Assembly (NCBI RefSeq): GCF_000143415.4
Contig: NW_003314276.1
Span: 2,420,374-2,484,373 of the forward strand
DNA: 64,000 nucleotides
Direction of reading: 5' to 3'
DNA from: Selaginella moellendorffii
Lineage: Eukaryota > Streptophyta > Lycopodiopsida > Selaginellales > Selaginellaceae
Shown: piece after piece, positions 47,770 through 59,126 of the stretch
Layout of the letters: each line of letters opens with the position of its first letter
Numbering within the stretch: the stretch's first letter is position 1
Notes under the pieces: model-generated
The model's database searches: none
The model's input: the letters and a program-made list of their open reading frames with translations, nothing else
What the model was told of the DNA's origin: nothing
Position numbers and translations under genes: made by a program

Positions 47770-50700
47770 AACAAAGGTAAAGCACCTCAACCTGCGGTGC
47801 GAGCGGTGGAAGTCCAGTCCGACATTGAGAGCGAGGATGGGATCGAGGTCGAGGCATATGCGGTCACGCATGCTCGAAAACGACAAGCCGTGGATGAGGA
47901 TCGAGATTGGGAGAAAGAGAAGGCTACCGTCCGTAAGGTATCTCTCGAATTGAGGAATCTGCAGGAAAAGGTCGTGCAGCGATTGTCCCCGAAGAAGTCG
48001 GACATGCTGATTACGATCAAAGATGAACCAATGACCAGTGGTTCACAATTGGAGGAATTGCGACAGCAAGGCGATCCTCCGAATGAAGAACTGGGCGAAA
48101 GACTGGTGGAACTCATCATGGAGAGACCCGTCACGCTCACCATTGGAGAATTGATCAAAGTAGCACCCTACCTACGTGATCATCTGTACAACACGCCAGG
48201 TCGGCAAGTTAGACGATTGGCGGAGTTGGACGTTCACAAGGTTGAGGTTGAACCGGATTGGGACGAGGAGGTACCCAGCATCACCCTCAACATTGGGAGG
48301 ATTGAGATCTGCAATGTTCCAATTGACGGCGGATCAGGTGTAAACATTATCACGGAAGAGGCGTACCGACAATATGGGCTGGGACCAGCGGATCCAGCAC
48401 CCTTTTTGGTCCGAATGGCAGATCAAAGTAAGGTACGTCCAACAGGGATTCTCCGAGGGGTACAACTGAAGGTTGGAGGTTTCCACTATTCAACCAACCT
48501 AATTGTGTTGAGGATGAATAGTATGAAACACCCATACCAAATACTCCTCGGACGACCTTGGTTACGTCAGGCATGAGTCCTACATGACTGGGAAGCGAAT
48601 GCCTTAACCATTCAAAAGAATCATCAGCGGTTACTGATATCCTTGAATCCAAAAACGTGACTACCAAAATCACATACCCCGCGCGACATTGAGGATTACG
48701 ACTGGCAGTCCGGATTGAGCGACAAGGATGAGGACGCTCTGTTAAAATGTAATCCCGATCTTGTGCAGATTGCAGAAGCAGATCTGTACCAGACGACGGT
48801 GGATTCCACGGACGCCATGAAGAACTTGGGTCTCACAGAGAAGTTCATGAAACCAAGTGCGAAGAATGTGCGAGAAGAATCAGTGGAAAAACTGATTGAG
48901 CAACAAGACGAGACATTGGCGATGCATACGAACAAAGAGTTGGAGGAAATCGATTTGACCGATTCCTTGGAAGAGCCCAAGAAACTGAAGATCGCCAAAG
49001 TTCTACCAAGAGGATTTAAGGAGCAAGCATACCGACTACTACAACAGTACAAGGATGTTTTCGCATGGAACTATGGCGACCTCAAGGGAGTTCCACCAGA
49101 GCTCTGTACACATCGGATTGAACTTCTTCCAACCAGCACACCCAAATGTCAAGCACCATACCGAATGAATCCCACTTTTATGATGAAGGTAAAAGAGGTG
49201 GTCAACAAGCTTCTTCAAGTTGGGTTCATCTACTCAATTGAAAATGCACAGTGGCTGTCACCCATTGTCATCGTACCAAAAAAGAATGGCAAGCTGCACA
49301 TCTGCATCAACTACAAGAAGCTGAATGACAACACGGTGAAGGACTTCCACCCAATCCCTTTTACAGAGGAGATTCTTGACTCTGTCGCTGGACATAAGAT
49401 GTACAGCTTCTTGGATGGATTCTCCAGGTACAACCAGGTCTTGGTTGCACCAGAGGATCAACACAAGACAGTTTTCATTAGTCCATGGGGAGCATATGCC
49501 TACCGAGTTATGCCATTTGGTTTGTGCAACGCATTGTTCACATTCCAATGTTTAGTCTCGAAAACCTTCTGCGAATATCTTAGTACATTCATGAAGGTCT
49601 TCCTAGATGACTTCAGCATATACGGTAAACAACAGGAACACTTGGAGCATCTCGCCAAGTGTTTTGAGAGATGCCGACAACATTGCATTGCTCTTAACCC
49701 GGAGAAGTGCACTTTCTTTGTCAAGTCCGAAGTATTACTAGGACATGTCGTCTGCAAAGACGACACCCTCATCGACAACGACAAAGTTAAGGTAATCCAG
49801 ACTTTGGAGCCTCCAACCAACATTGGAGAACTCCGACGGTTCCTCGGAAAGTTGGGTTATCACCACAGGTTCATCAAAGGGTATGCTACGATAGCAAAAC
49901 CACTCACGGAACTACTCAAGAAGGATAACCCGTACGACTGGACAGACAAGTGTCAGCAGAGTTTTCAGTTCTTGAAGGCTGCCCTCATCAAAGCACCAAT
50001 TCTCACGGTACCCAAGTGGAACCGCAAGTTCAACGTTCTCATAGACGCATCTCACATTGTGATTGGATGCGTGCTCACACAGACTCAAGATGACAGCAAG
50101 GACCGACCAATCTACTACGCCAGCAAGAGGTTGGCACCAGCGGAGTCCAAATACACGACCACCGAGAAGGAGTGTCTCGGAATGGTATATGCCGTCAAGA
50201 AGTTCTGCCACTATTTGTTGGCCAACCATGTTAAGTTCGTAGTTGATCACTAGGCACTACTCCATCTTCTCAACAAGCCGAATCCAACTAGAAGGTTGGC
50301 ACGGTGGTTCTTACTCCTACAAGAATTCGACTTCGAGATCATCCATCGACCAGGATGATTGAACGAGCAAGCGGATCATCTCAGCAGAATTACTACGGGA
50401 GAACCACCAATAAGAATACCTGACGAGTTTCCGGACGCCTCATTGTTTCAGGTTCAGGTAATGCTTTATTTCGTTAAAGTGGAACTTATTCAGTAAAGTG
50501 GGACATTAATTAGCATGTGTCCACATGCCATTTCTTAGTACTTAATTAATATTTATTAATATTTCTATCAGTTTTTTAATTTAGTTTTTATATTTCACAA
50601 TATTATAACACAAAATCATATGAAAAGTTTTTAATTTATAAATTATAAAGCTAAAACTTCAATTTTTTATTGTTGTTATAAAAATGGCATGTGGCCACAC

Positions 50701-52071
50701 ATAATGAAAAGTTCCACTTTAACGAAATAAAGCATGGTATACAAGCTGGATCCTGAAGACTTGATCGTCAACGTCCACAACTATCTCAAGACTGGGCAGA
50801 TGCCCAACCACATTCAAACACGGGATGAGCGCAAGACCTTCCTACTTAAGTCTTGACCTTACTCTATCATTGGAGGAGTGCTCTATTGCCAAGGAAAGGA
50901 CATGGTCCTATGCCAGTATGTTTCACCCGAGGAAACGAACTTCATCATTGAGGAAGCACATGAAGGATCACATGGAGGACACTTTGCTGCGCAAACAACT
51001 GGACAAAAGATTTTACAAGCCGGACTATGGTGGCCAACTTTGTTCAAAGATGTCACCAAATATTGTCGTCAGTGCGACATTTGTACGAGATACGTTGCAG
51101 CGCCTGCACAACAGGCTCAACCACTCCAACCCACAATGCCATTGGAGCTGTTTATGAAGTGGGGCATGGATTTCATGGGACCCATCAACCCTCCAAGCAG
51201 TCGCCGCAACTCCTACATTCTGGTCATCACCGACTACGTTACCAAGTGGGCTGAAGCTGTCGCATTACCTGACTGTAAGGCCTGACAAGTGGCAAACTTT
51301 CTCTACCAACACATCGTTACAAGGTATGGTGTACCGTTGGAAATCGTCAGCGACCGGGGTACACACTTCTTGAACAAGGTGATAAACCATCTCTTCACGG
51401 CGTACAACATCAAACAGAAGTTATCAACACCCTACTATCCTCAAGCGAATGGACAAGTGGAAGCCACCAACAAAATCCTGAAGACCATTCTGGCCAAAAT
51501 CATTAACCAGTCCAGGAGGGACTGGGATGACAAACTAACCTCTGCTTTGTGGGCTTACCGCACTTCTTACAAAACAGCTACAGGACAAACACCGTTCCAA
51601 CTCACATACGGACTGGAAGTGATTACACCCATCGAGTTCATTGTTCCCTCACCTCGAATTGCCATGGAGCATCAGCTTGGAGATGTTGAAGTTCTTCAGC
51701 ACCGTCTCCAACAGCTCAAGGAGTTGGACGAGAAGCGCTTGGAAGCGTACTACCACATCCGCGCTATGCAGTCAAGGCAGAAGGCGTGGCATGATCGTGC
51801 AATGCGCAGTCATCAATGGGATCCTATCTGTGTTGGTGACTGGGTATATCACTACCAGGAGCTGACCAAGCTGCGATGTAACCCTCTGCTCTTACCGCCC
51901 AAGACGGACGGTCAGGTAAGTCTGGGAGAGCCTCTACCAGCGATAGATGAAGAGGAGTCCAAGTTGGAAAAGGAGCACGAGGAGTTGTGCCAACTCCGAG
52001 AGACCAATGCACGGTATGAGCAGTTTTTCAGCAACATGCTGCGCCCTCCTGTTCGCACCAAGGGACACTGA
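47770..52071 (+). pseudogene. Pol of gypsy element C, several in-frame stops
   Basis: In the same frame as gag come protease (VPIDGGSGVNIIT, ILLGRPWLRQA), reverse transcriptase (SPIVIVPKKNGKLHICINYK, YRVMPFGLCNALFTFQC, catalytic FLDDFSIYG), RNase H (VLIDASHIVIGCVLTQ, TTTEKECLGMVYA) and integrase (H-H then [34 protein letters not shown]). Premature stops are TGA 48,574, TGA 48,658, TAG 50,251, TGA 50,356, TGA 50,854 and TGA 51,283. The MITE plus its target duplication adds 279 bp, a multiple of three, so the frame is the same on both sides. It cannot make a full polyprotein. Confidence 0.9.
50461..50735. mobile_element. MITE with 27 bp perfect terminal inverted repeats
   Basis: 50,461-50,487 and 50,709-50,735 are exact reverse complements (ATGCTTTATTTCGTTAAAGT and on). 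GGTA flanks both sides (50,457-50,460 and 50,736-50,739), a 4 bp target duplication. The AT-rich interior has no open frame. Each end carries one copy of the GGCATGTGG / CCACATGCC palindrome (50,510-50,531 and 50,684-50,705). The terminal repeat matches the sequence at 52,620, so a larger element in this window is the likely source of its transposase. It interrupts pol of gypsy C. Confidence 0.93.
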
Positions 52072-52271
52072 GAGGGGGAATTCACCTGGTACAAGCTCAC
52101 TTCTATCAGGTCTATCAAGTTCCTTTTTGCTCGAACCTAAGAGAAATAAAGAAAACTATTTACATGAGAAAATTGCTTCACATAAAAATGAACAAAAAGT
52201 ACAAAAGGAAGGCACATCGATCAAGCAGACAACACACTCTGAGGACGGAGTGTCATTTAAGTCTGGGAGCA

Positions 52272-52619
52272 TGATAAAGGAAAAAGTCGGATGGAAGGAA
52301 TATTCGGCAGTACAAGTTCAAACATCCAAATGCCGCTAAGTCCTAAACAGTTGGACTCAAGGTCCAACTGCCCAAGTTCCAACCCAACGACTCCAACTTC
52401 AGTTTCTCAGCGATCTCGGTTTGACACTCTACACTACAACAAACTCGAACACCGGACAGGTACAAATGACCCAGAAGTGGTTACCAGGAGCAGTTGCCAG
52501 ATGACGACATCCGTACTACAGACACAAACTCGAAAGAACCATGGCAACAAGCACAGACACGGTTGCCAAGGACTTAGTATAAATAGGCTAGCTGTGAGAG
52601 TGAGAATTTTATCCCATCT
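52272..52619 (+). repeat. 3' LTR of gypsy element C, 5' part only
   Basis: Matches 45,107-45,457 with scattered changes and one extra 14 bp stretch (near 52,330). It is cut by the next element. Confidence 0.9.
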
Positions 52620-53061
52620 AAGCTCTATTTCGTTAAAGTGGGAATTGTCATTATCCCACTTGTAAAACAAGGTTTCCAAACCTTTATATAGTATATAAAT
52701 ATAACAAAATTCAATTGCATTGAGGCACATGCCATTTTATTTTAAACAAGGAAATGTCTACTCAATCACTTCTCCTCCCCCTGCCACTGCTTCACCTCTC
52801 TCTTCTCCTTGTCATCGTCGTCCAATTTCTTTCCATCCTTTTAATATTGGCTCAGTTGCTCCGAGTCTAGGTGGAGCCCAAGTCCCCATTCAATCTTTAC
52901 TTTCCCCTTATTAATAAAACAACTTCGTAGACTTCCAATAACATGCTGTAACACTTCTAGTATAATGCAAATCCTCTCAAAGAATTGTCTTTTAATATTA
53001 ATACAATGGCATGGAACCCCATGCCATAATAAGTTACATTTTTAAATAAATACATGCCATC

Positions 53062-56000
53062 TCAGACTGTTATTTTTTGCCTCCAACGCCTATACAATAA
53101 TCTTGGAATTTCATCACTCTCCACACTATCAGGATTTAAACCCAATAGTAATGCCATCTCTTCTCTAATACGTCCACGCTCATGTTCAGTGGTCGAAGAA
53201 CCCATCCGGTTGAGCAGATTATGGAGATGCGGATAGTGCTTGGCTAGACAATATACATGCCATAAATGATGACTGGTGTCTGTCCGATCAAATGGCTTTT
53301 GATATACCGTTCCATCTGCCATTTGGTTGATTTCTGCAGCCACCTCCTGGACTGGCCGGTTCTCTATCACCATCGCTCCAAGCCGTTTTGCAAGGTCCCC
53401 CAGAACATACGGTTTCTTCTCCCTAGTTTCCATACTGCAAGAGATGGGGTGCACTGCATATGTGTGCGTGTTCGCTACAGTTTTAATCGGCGAGTCATCG
53501 ATGATGAGGATTTCACTTGAGCTAGCAGTCCGGTTCATCACTACAACCTCTGGCTTGACGAAGATGGGCTTGCTACCCCTCACATAGACCATAGTCAAGC
53601 AATCCTCCTGCGTTAGGAGAAAGTCAAATGGTAATATTACTCGCGTCTGATCGTGCATCATCTGTAGCAACGTTAATGCATTGTGGCGCATCATGGATGT
53701 CCAAACTCCCAATTGCAAATTGAACCCGGCCCTCTGTTTTAAGTGTCGCATGGTCATTATTAGATCCCGCAGTTTCTCCCGTGTGATTAATGTGAATCTG
53801 TCTCTTTTGACCAACTTGCGACCGCAAGCTTTGGAGGGTGCAATGACATTCGAGGACGAGCCACGCTCATGGGAGAAAAGGACACCGTTCAGATCAAAAA
53901 CGATACAGTACCTTCGCCGTGACTCTGAAATGAAATGCGTCAGCATAAAAAATGGTAAAAGGTTAGGAATGGATGTACTATTATTTACCTGATGGTTTGT
54001 CTTGTATGACCTTCCTCCGCTGCTCTTTGGCCACCTCAGGCTGGCCATCGTCGTCGTCGTTATTGTGATCGTCACCATTGTGAGGACCATCCAAGTCCTC
54101 TTCGTCCTCCTCTTCTTCGTCCTCCTCTTCTTTGTCCTCCTCTTCGTCCTTCTGCTCTTCCTGCTCATTATCTTTCTCTGGCTCCTCATCCCCCTCCTGC
54201 ATTTCTTCCATAGGCTGCTCAGGCTGGATGGCTTGTTCTTCCAGGACCATCTTGGGAAAATCATCTGGCCGAGTCTCCATCTCAAAATACAAGACATCCA
54301 TAGCCTGTTTTAGTGCGTGACCTAGGACCGTATCCTCACCCGACTGTCTTAACATGGTTTCTGCACGTTCTTGCACCCTTCGAAGACGACGAGATGAGAA
54401 AAACGTGGCCCTGACTTGAAAAGCATCCCTCATCCATTGTACCTCTCCATTGAGATTGGGGAAGGGGAGTCCACCATAGGAATCTGAGTCATGAGGTGGT
54501 GACTGCCTGCTTTCACTCAGCCCTTGATCTGCAATGAATGGCATGAGCACACACGCCATAACCGCGAGGCATTACCTATCATCTTTTCGTTGCCCTTCTT
54601 CCTTTTCGAATCAAACGCCTCTGATCCCGACGACTGTCCAACGTGCTTTCGCTTTTTATGACCACTGTCAGTTTGAGCTTGGCTGGTGCTTGCCTGTTTT
54701 GCTTTTGAAGAAGTTTCTCCTGCAAGGAATGGCATGAGACCACATGCCATTGCAAATATAATTTGTACCTCCTTTTTTCCTATTGCTTGTCTGTTTGTCC
54801 TTCTTCGATGCACCACCAGTGCGCTTTTCAGTCCTCATGTCTGAATATTCACAACGATCTATAATCAAAATGGCGTGAGGCCTCACGTGACCTTACCTTG
54901 TGCAGGTTGTGAGCTCGGCCCAACATGGGTATCTTCAACAGTAGCTGTTAATGCCATTTCAGCATCTGGGGGTGGCCACGCTCCTGCATACAGAGCTTGT
55001 GAGATAACATTTAAACTTAAAGTGTGTACTCACCAGGTTCGCAGAGAAGATACTGTTTTTCTTTGGCAACTGTAATTATATGCTCCATTGAAGTTACCTC
55101 TTCAATGGAGTTTGTCACCGCAACACATGGGACACCCTTGAGTAGTGCGGCTCGAAAGAATAGTCCGCTGCAGTTGTACTCGACAACGCATTTGCCCTTG
55201 GAGTCGGAAGCAGGTGACCCACCCGCTATTGCGTTGAAGACCCAGCTGAGCATTTCCCATGCTGCACCTGGAGCTTTCTTTGGATTCGAAAGCTCCATAG
55301 CCGTCTTCAGTTCCTCAGGCACGGGTAAATTGACCTCCCTCAGATCAATTCGATTGGCCTTGTCGAACGAAGCTGGGAAGTCACTCCAGTCCCACTCTGC
55401 TGCAGGACCAATAACAAGGGCGAGTGTGAAGATGCGGACATTCGTCGGTATCTTTTTCTTAGCCATTATCCCATGGATCTCCCGCATCTCCTTGCCTTTC
55501 AACCGAGCCTTCACCTCGTTCAAGGCCTTCCAGAACTTGTGATAGGATTCGGAGTCGTAGATCATATAGTGGACTGAAGATTCCACCTCCGCAAGTCCCA
55601 CCATTAAGTCAATGATGGAGCTGACTTCGTCTGCATGAGTGATCTCCTCGTTTGTGAAGTCCATCACACAAAAGATGTTCTTGACCTACTCATCTCCGAG
55701 GGGAAACGATGCTCCTCCACCTTTGATCCTCATCCGAATTCAAGTATACCCGGTAAGGTTCTTGATAGGCCTCTGCTGCGGGGTCGAGCTGTTTCTGAAG
55801 CCGACGGTCGACATCAATCTTAATGAAATTTGGATACTGATCCAACTTCTCAGCTTTACTTTTCGTGGCATCCCGCAGCAGATCGATGAACTTGGGGGCC
55901 CCCTTCACGTACTCGTCGATGTCTTCATTTGACAACTCCAGCGCTTCCATCATCTCTTGCGTGGTGTCGATGCTCACCCTCTCCACGGCCACTTGCTCGA

Positions 56001-57590
56001 AGATCCAATCCTTCAATAGCGCACGAGCTCTCAGAGTCGTGCACAAGTCCTCGTATGTCACAATATGGCCGAGAGTCATTTTGGTCTTGTTGAAGATTAC
56101 CTCACCACGTAGAAGAGCATTAGCCACTGTCAGAAGGTCGTCGTCGTCTAGAGACCGCGAGAAACGCAAGGCGTTGAGCTTCAAATCAATGGGCTTCCGG
56201 CCATCCTCCACACCCATTGAGTTTGGCAACTCCCCGTCATGGTACCTCCTCAGCACATCTACCCATTTGGCAAAAACAACTTTTGTCGCGAGTAGAATGT
56301 TATGGATGCTGAGTGTGTCATTGACCCCCAGTGTTTTCGAGAGAAGACTCGAGAATTCCTGCAATGGAAATGGCGTGAGGCCACATGCTATGCCACATGC
56401 AACGAGGCTTACCTGCCAGGCGCTAGTTGCTAGTGCACGTCCTTGTCCTGGTTTTTGTGGCTTCTTTAGTTGAACCCAGAGCTTCCGTGTTCGTGCCAAT
56501 GTCTCGTGCAGACCCGATTTGTAGCACGTTTCTTGCTTGACATTCTGCGCGTGGAGATGTATATGATAGATCGGAGGGGCGAGTTGCCTTTTATCAGGCG
56601 GACAACTCTTGTCTTGAAGACTTTCTTCACCTCCTCGCCCACCATAATATCCACAACTATCTCTTGCATTGCCAAGCTAGAATGCTGCCTGGAGACGGCA
56701 TAGAACCGGATGTTCTGATCGTCCAACACCTTCCTATTGATCAAGTCTAGAAACCTCGTCTCGCCCTTCATTGTTCGGTAGTAGGGGATCACGTCTGCGA
56801 TGTCGGGTGTTACTGGACTTGCCAGCATCTTCTGCTTCAGTTTCTCCACCCACTCATCAGATACTAGCCTGTGGTTGTATTTGCTTTGGATGTCGATACG
56901 GCTCACGTCGATTGTATATACTTTGTTGGAATAGTAACAAGTACTATTATCTGCGACGATTTTTGCTGCCTCTTCTTGCTCTTTCTGCTCTTTGCGGCTC
57001 TTCTTTTTGGTGGGTGTAGTGTTCGAACCCGAGGCAATGGCATCACTGAGTAGCTTTTTTTTTGGAGCAGGAGAGTCGGACGTTGGCTTGAGCTTGACCA
57101 CCCTTTTCTGCTTCGAGGTAGTTTCCAGATCGACCCCCTTCCCCTTTGCTTCGCGAACTGGAGTCACTCTCAACGGCTCAATGTTGGAATATAGTTTTTG
57201 AACATCGCCGTAGGTGAGGTTCGTGGATTCCATGTGATCTTCATAGACCCGCAGCGTCTTTGAAATTGTGGGCCTCCTGGACAACCTCTCCCTAGCTCCC
57301 TCTAGGAATTCCTCATAGCCACTGCCCCCCTCCGGGAAGCCGCTAGGATGTGCAAGGTGGATCTTGAAGGCAGACGCTATCTCTACCACAAGTGCCAGTC
57401 CATATTCTTGCATGGAACTGCATAGAGTGTCTGTCACTTGGATGAGGATCCCCATGCATACTTTTCTCCCACCATCTGTGTTGTACAGCCTCAGATCCTC
57501 GCCTTCCATCCCGAAAGTCCAACTGGTGAGCTCCTCCCCCTTCTCTGCATCCACATTGACAGTGGCTGGAAGAAGAACGCAATTCCTCGC
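53062..57590 (-). CDS. ParB-like / methyltransferase-like / acidic / FCP1-HAD-like multidomain protein (5' end incomplete)
   Basis: Nine minus-strand exons: 57,590-56,514; 56,463-56,413; 56,358-55,750; 55,685-55,034; 54,983-54,897; 54,858-54,769; 54,719-54,576; 54,528-53,989; 53,924-53,062. All introns are GT-AG (38-64 nt), phases agree, and there is no stop over 1,370 residues. About 223-310 is ParB/Srx-like (YTIDVSRIDIQ, then FYAVSRQHSSLAMQEIV). About 600-790 resembles a beta-class DNA methyltransferase, with KCVVEYNCSGLFFRAALLKG at the motif I position; no DPPY site is seen. About 860-1,080 is Lys-rich, then strongly Glu/Asp-rich. From about 1,085 is an FCP1/NIF-type HAD domain: CIVFDLNGVLFSHE, LGVWTSMMRHNA, ILIIDDSPIKT. 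Its DxD motif reads DLN, so phosphatase activity is uncertain. The upstream exon(s) with the start codon are not resolved. Role unknown. Confidence 0.65.
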
Positions 57591-57830
57591 CTGTTCAGAA
57601 ATGCACAACAATTAGAGCTGACAGATGAAAAGCTAGTAGCTGGAAATAACGTGAGGCCACACGCCATTCACCACTGCATCAGATGTCTTGAGGCTGCATC
57701 CTAAGATGGCGTGAGGCTACACGCCATCTGTAACCGGACTGCACTCGAGAGCCCAATCGGTGCATGCCAATGTTGCTACTGAATGGCATGTGGCCTCATG
57801 CCATTTTCTACTTGGCCTAAAAGACTTACC
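57591..57830 (-). other. Probable 5' exons and palindrome introns of the multidomain gene
   Basis: An acceptor TTTCTGAACAG precedes the first resolved exon. On the minus strand three palindromes follow one another here, each ending in an acceptor-like triplet (CCATTCAG, CCATCTTAG, TTATTTCCAG) and separated by possible exons of about 30-45 nt. I could not fix the start codon. Confidence 0.35.
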
Positions 57831-58035
57831 ATTTGAAGCCGAATGGAGGCGTGACAACCGGACTCGCTGGCGAATGTGCACTGTGTGTGCAGCGGATCGT
57901 AGCAGCAAGGCTACTCTGCCACTTACAGTTGGAGAGTGGCGCTGAAATCTCCCGGGACGCCAAGTGGGCTGCGTGTGGGTGGCGGAGTGGGCGGCGGAGT
58001 TGGCGGCGAAGTTACAAACTGGGTGTGTCTTAAAG

Positions 58036-58206
58036 TGGACGCCGATGCACACGAGCGCGATGCGAGCGCGAGTGTGATGCAAGCGCGAGTGGACGCCGAT
58101 GCACACGAGAAACCTGTAGAGAAGTGGGAGCGCGAGTGGGAGCGTGATGCGAGCGCGAGTGGGAGCGCGATGCGAGCGCGAGTGGGAGCGCGATGCGAGC
58201 GCGAGT
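58036..58206 (+). repeat. GCGAGCGCGAGTGGGAGC tandem array
   Basis: Imperfect GC-rich units repeat across this stretch; GTGGACGCCGATGCACACGA also occurs twice (58,036 and 58,089). Open frames here in both strands (Arg-Ser-His or Ala-Ser-rich) are by-products. Confidence 0.9.
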
Positions 58207-58708
58207 ACGAAGCAAAATGCAAAACCTAACCTCACACGTGCGAAATGTCACGACGGTTGGTAATCCCGCCACGTCATCATTTCTCGGACTTGGGCGCCAC
58301 CATTAATTTCTGGATCGGCGCGCGCATGCGTGAAATCCAAAAGAAATCCGCAACGTCATCATTCCTCGGACTGCATGCACGCGAAATCCAAAAGAAAGAT
58401 CATGATTGGGATATCATTTAATACCCTCGCTATATTTATACCATGCATGATTGGATATTCCAAAGCATCTTGTATTTCCAAAAATGCCAGATGTTCAGCT
58501 AAATAAATTGTCAGAGGATTTGATGTGACGTTCAAGCATGTGGGCTCATGCAATTTTGATCCCAAAAAATGCACCAAAAAATGCTCGGCGTCATCTGGCG
58601 TTATCTCTTGAATGGCGTGGGGCCGCATGCCATTTTCAGGAGCACATAGGAGTATATTCCTAGAATATTCTGACACGCGCGAGATTGTTTTGAGTTTCCT
58701 GGAGATCC
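58207..58708. other. Intergenic part of the large element
   Basis: No gene is seen. A block at about 58,505-58,633 (TTTGATGTGACGTTCAAGC, CTCATGCAATTTTGA, GCACCAAAAAATGCTCG, palindrome) recurs in part at 59,455-59,558 and 59,768-59,800. Confidence 0.6.
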
Positions 58709-58945
58709 AACCGTTAGATTGCAACTAGATTTTACAGAATGGTATACAATGTCCTTCTTGATGACCCTGCAAAGAAGCATCTCGATCAGACACCACATGA
58801 GACCACACGAGCCTTACAATGTTTCAGGGGCATTTGCCATAGATCCGACCGTTATTTTGCTCCAAGATTCTACAGTTTGGTGTGCATTGACCTTTCCATC
58901 GACACTGCAAAGGGACATCACAATCAGATGCGGGATCACAAGAAA
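58709..58945 (+). repeat. Diverged direct duplication of about 95 bp
   Basis: 58,709-58,805 and 58,848-58,945 align: CCGTTA-ATTT-GC, AGATT-TACAG, TGGT-T-CA-TG-CCTT, ACTGCAAAG or CCTGCAAAG, then a CAT-TC--ATCAGA run. Confidence 0.7.
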
Positions 58946-59106
58946 CCAACTTCACTAACTCTGGTTTCACCAAGATCTACGTAAGGAGTTATGAAATGAA
59001 AGGACCCTCTCTATTGAAATGTGTTTATGGTCCTAGGGGCATTGTGACATATCCAAGGATTTTGTATCAAGTTCTGTATTTGCATGTTTATCAAGCTACT
59101 GAATTG

Positions 59107-59126
59107 CTAAACCCTAAACCCTAAAC
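59107..59126 (+). repeat. Short interstitial telomere-type repeat
   Basis: CTAAACCCTAAACCCTAAAC contains two and a half plant telomere units, between the two genes of the large element. Confidence 0.9.

Larger units (their letters stand above)
45107..52619 (+). mobile_element. Ty3/gypsy LTR retrotransposon C, interrupted by two insertions
   Basis: The 5' LTR is 45,107-45,860 (TGATAAAGG to ATAACA, about 754 bp). A primer-binding site TGGCGACCACGGTGGGA starts at 45,863. Gag-pol occupies one frame, 46,165-52,071. A purine-rich GTCTGGGAGC precedes the 3' LTR at 52,272. The 3' LTR is cut after CCCATCT at 52,619, the point corresponding to about 45,457 in the 5' LTR, by a different element. A MITE (50,461-50,735) sits between the RNase H and integrase parts. 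No frameshift occurs over 5.9 kb of coding frame, so decay has been mainly by point mutation. Confidence 0.92.

Noticed and set aside
54002-54313. Leu/Val/Phe-rich plus-strand frame that looks like a membrane protein
   Set aside because: It is the antisense of the Glu/Asp-rich tract of the multidomain gene.
57717-58235. 172-codon minus-strand frame rich in Arg, Ser and His
   Set aside because: It comes from the GCGAGCGCGAGTG minisatellite.
58359-58724. 121-codon minus-strand frame
   Set aside because: It crosses a palindrome and a block that recurs in non-coding spacer at 59.5 kb, so the frame is probably accidental.
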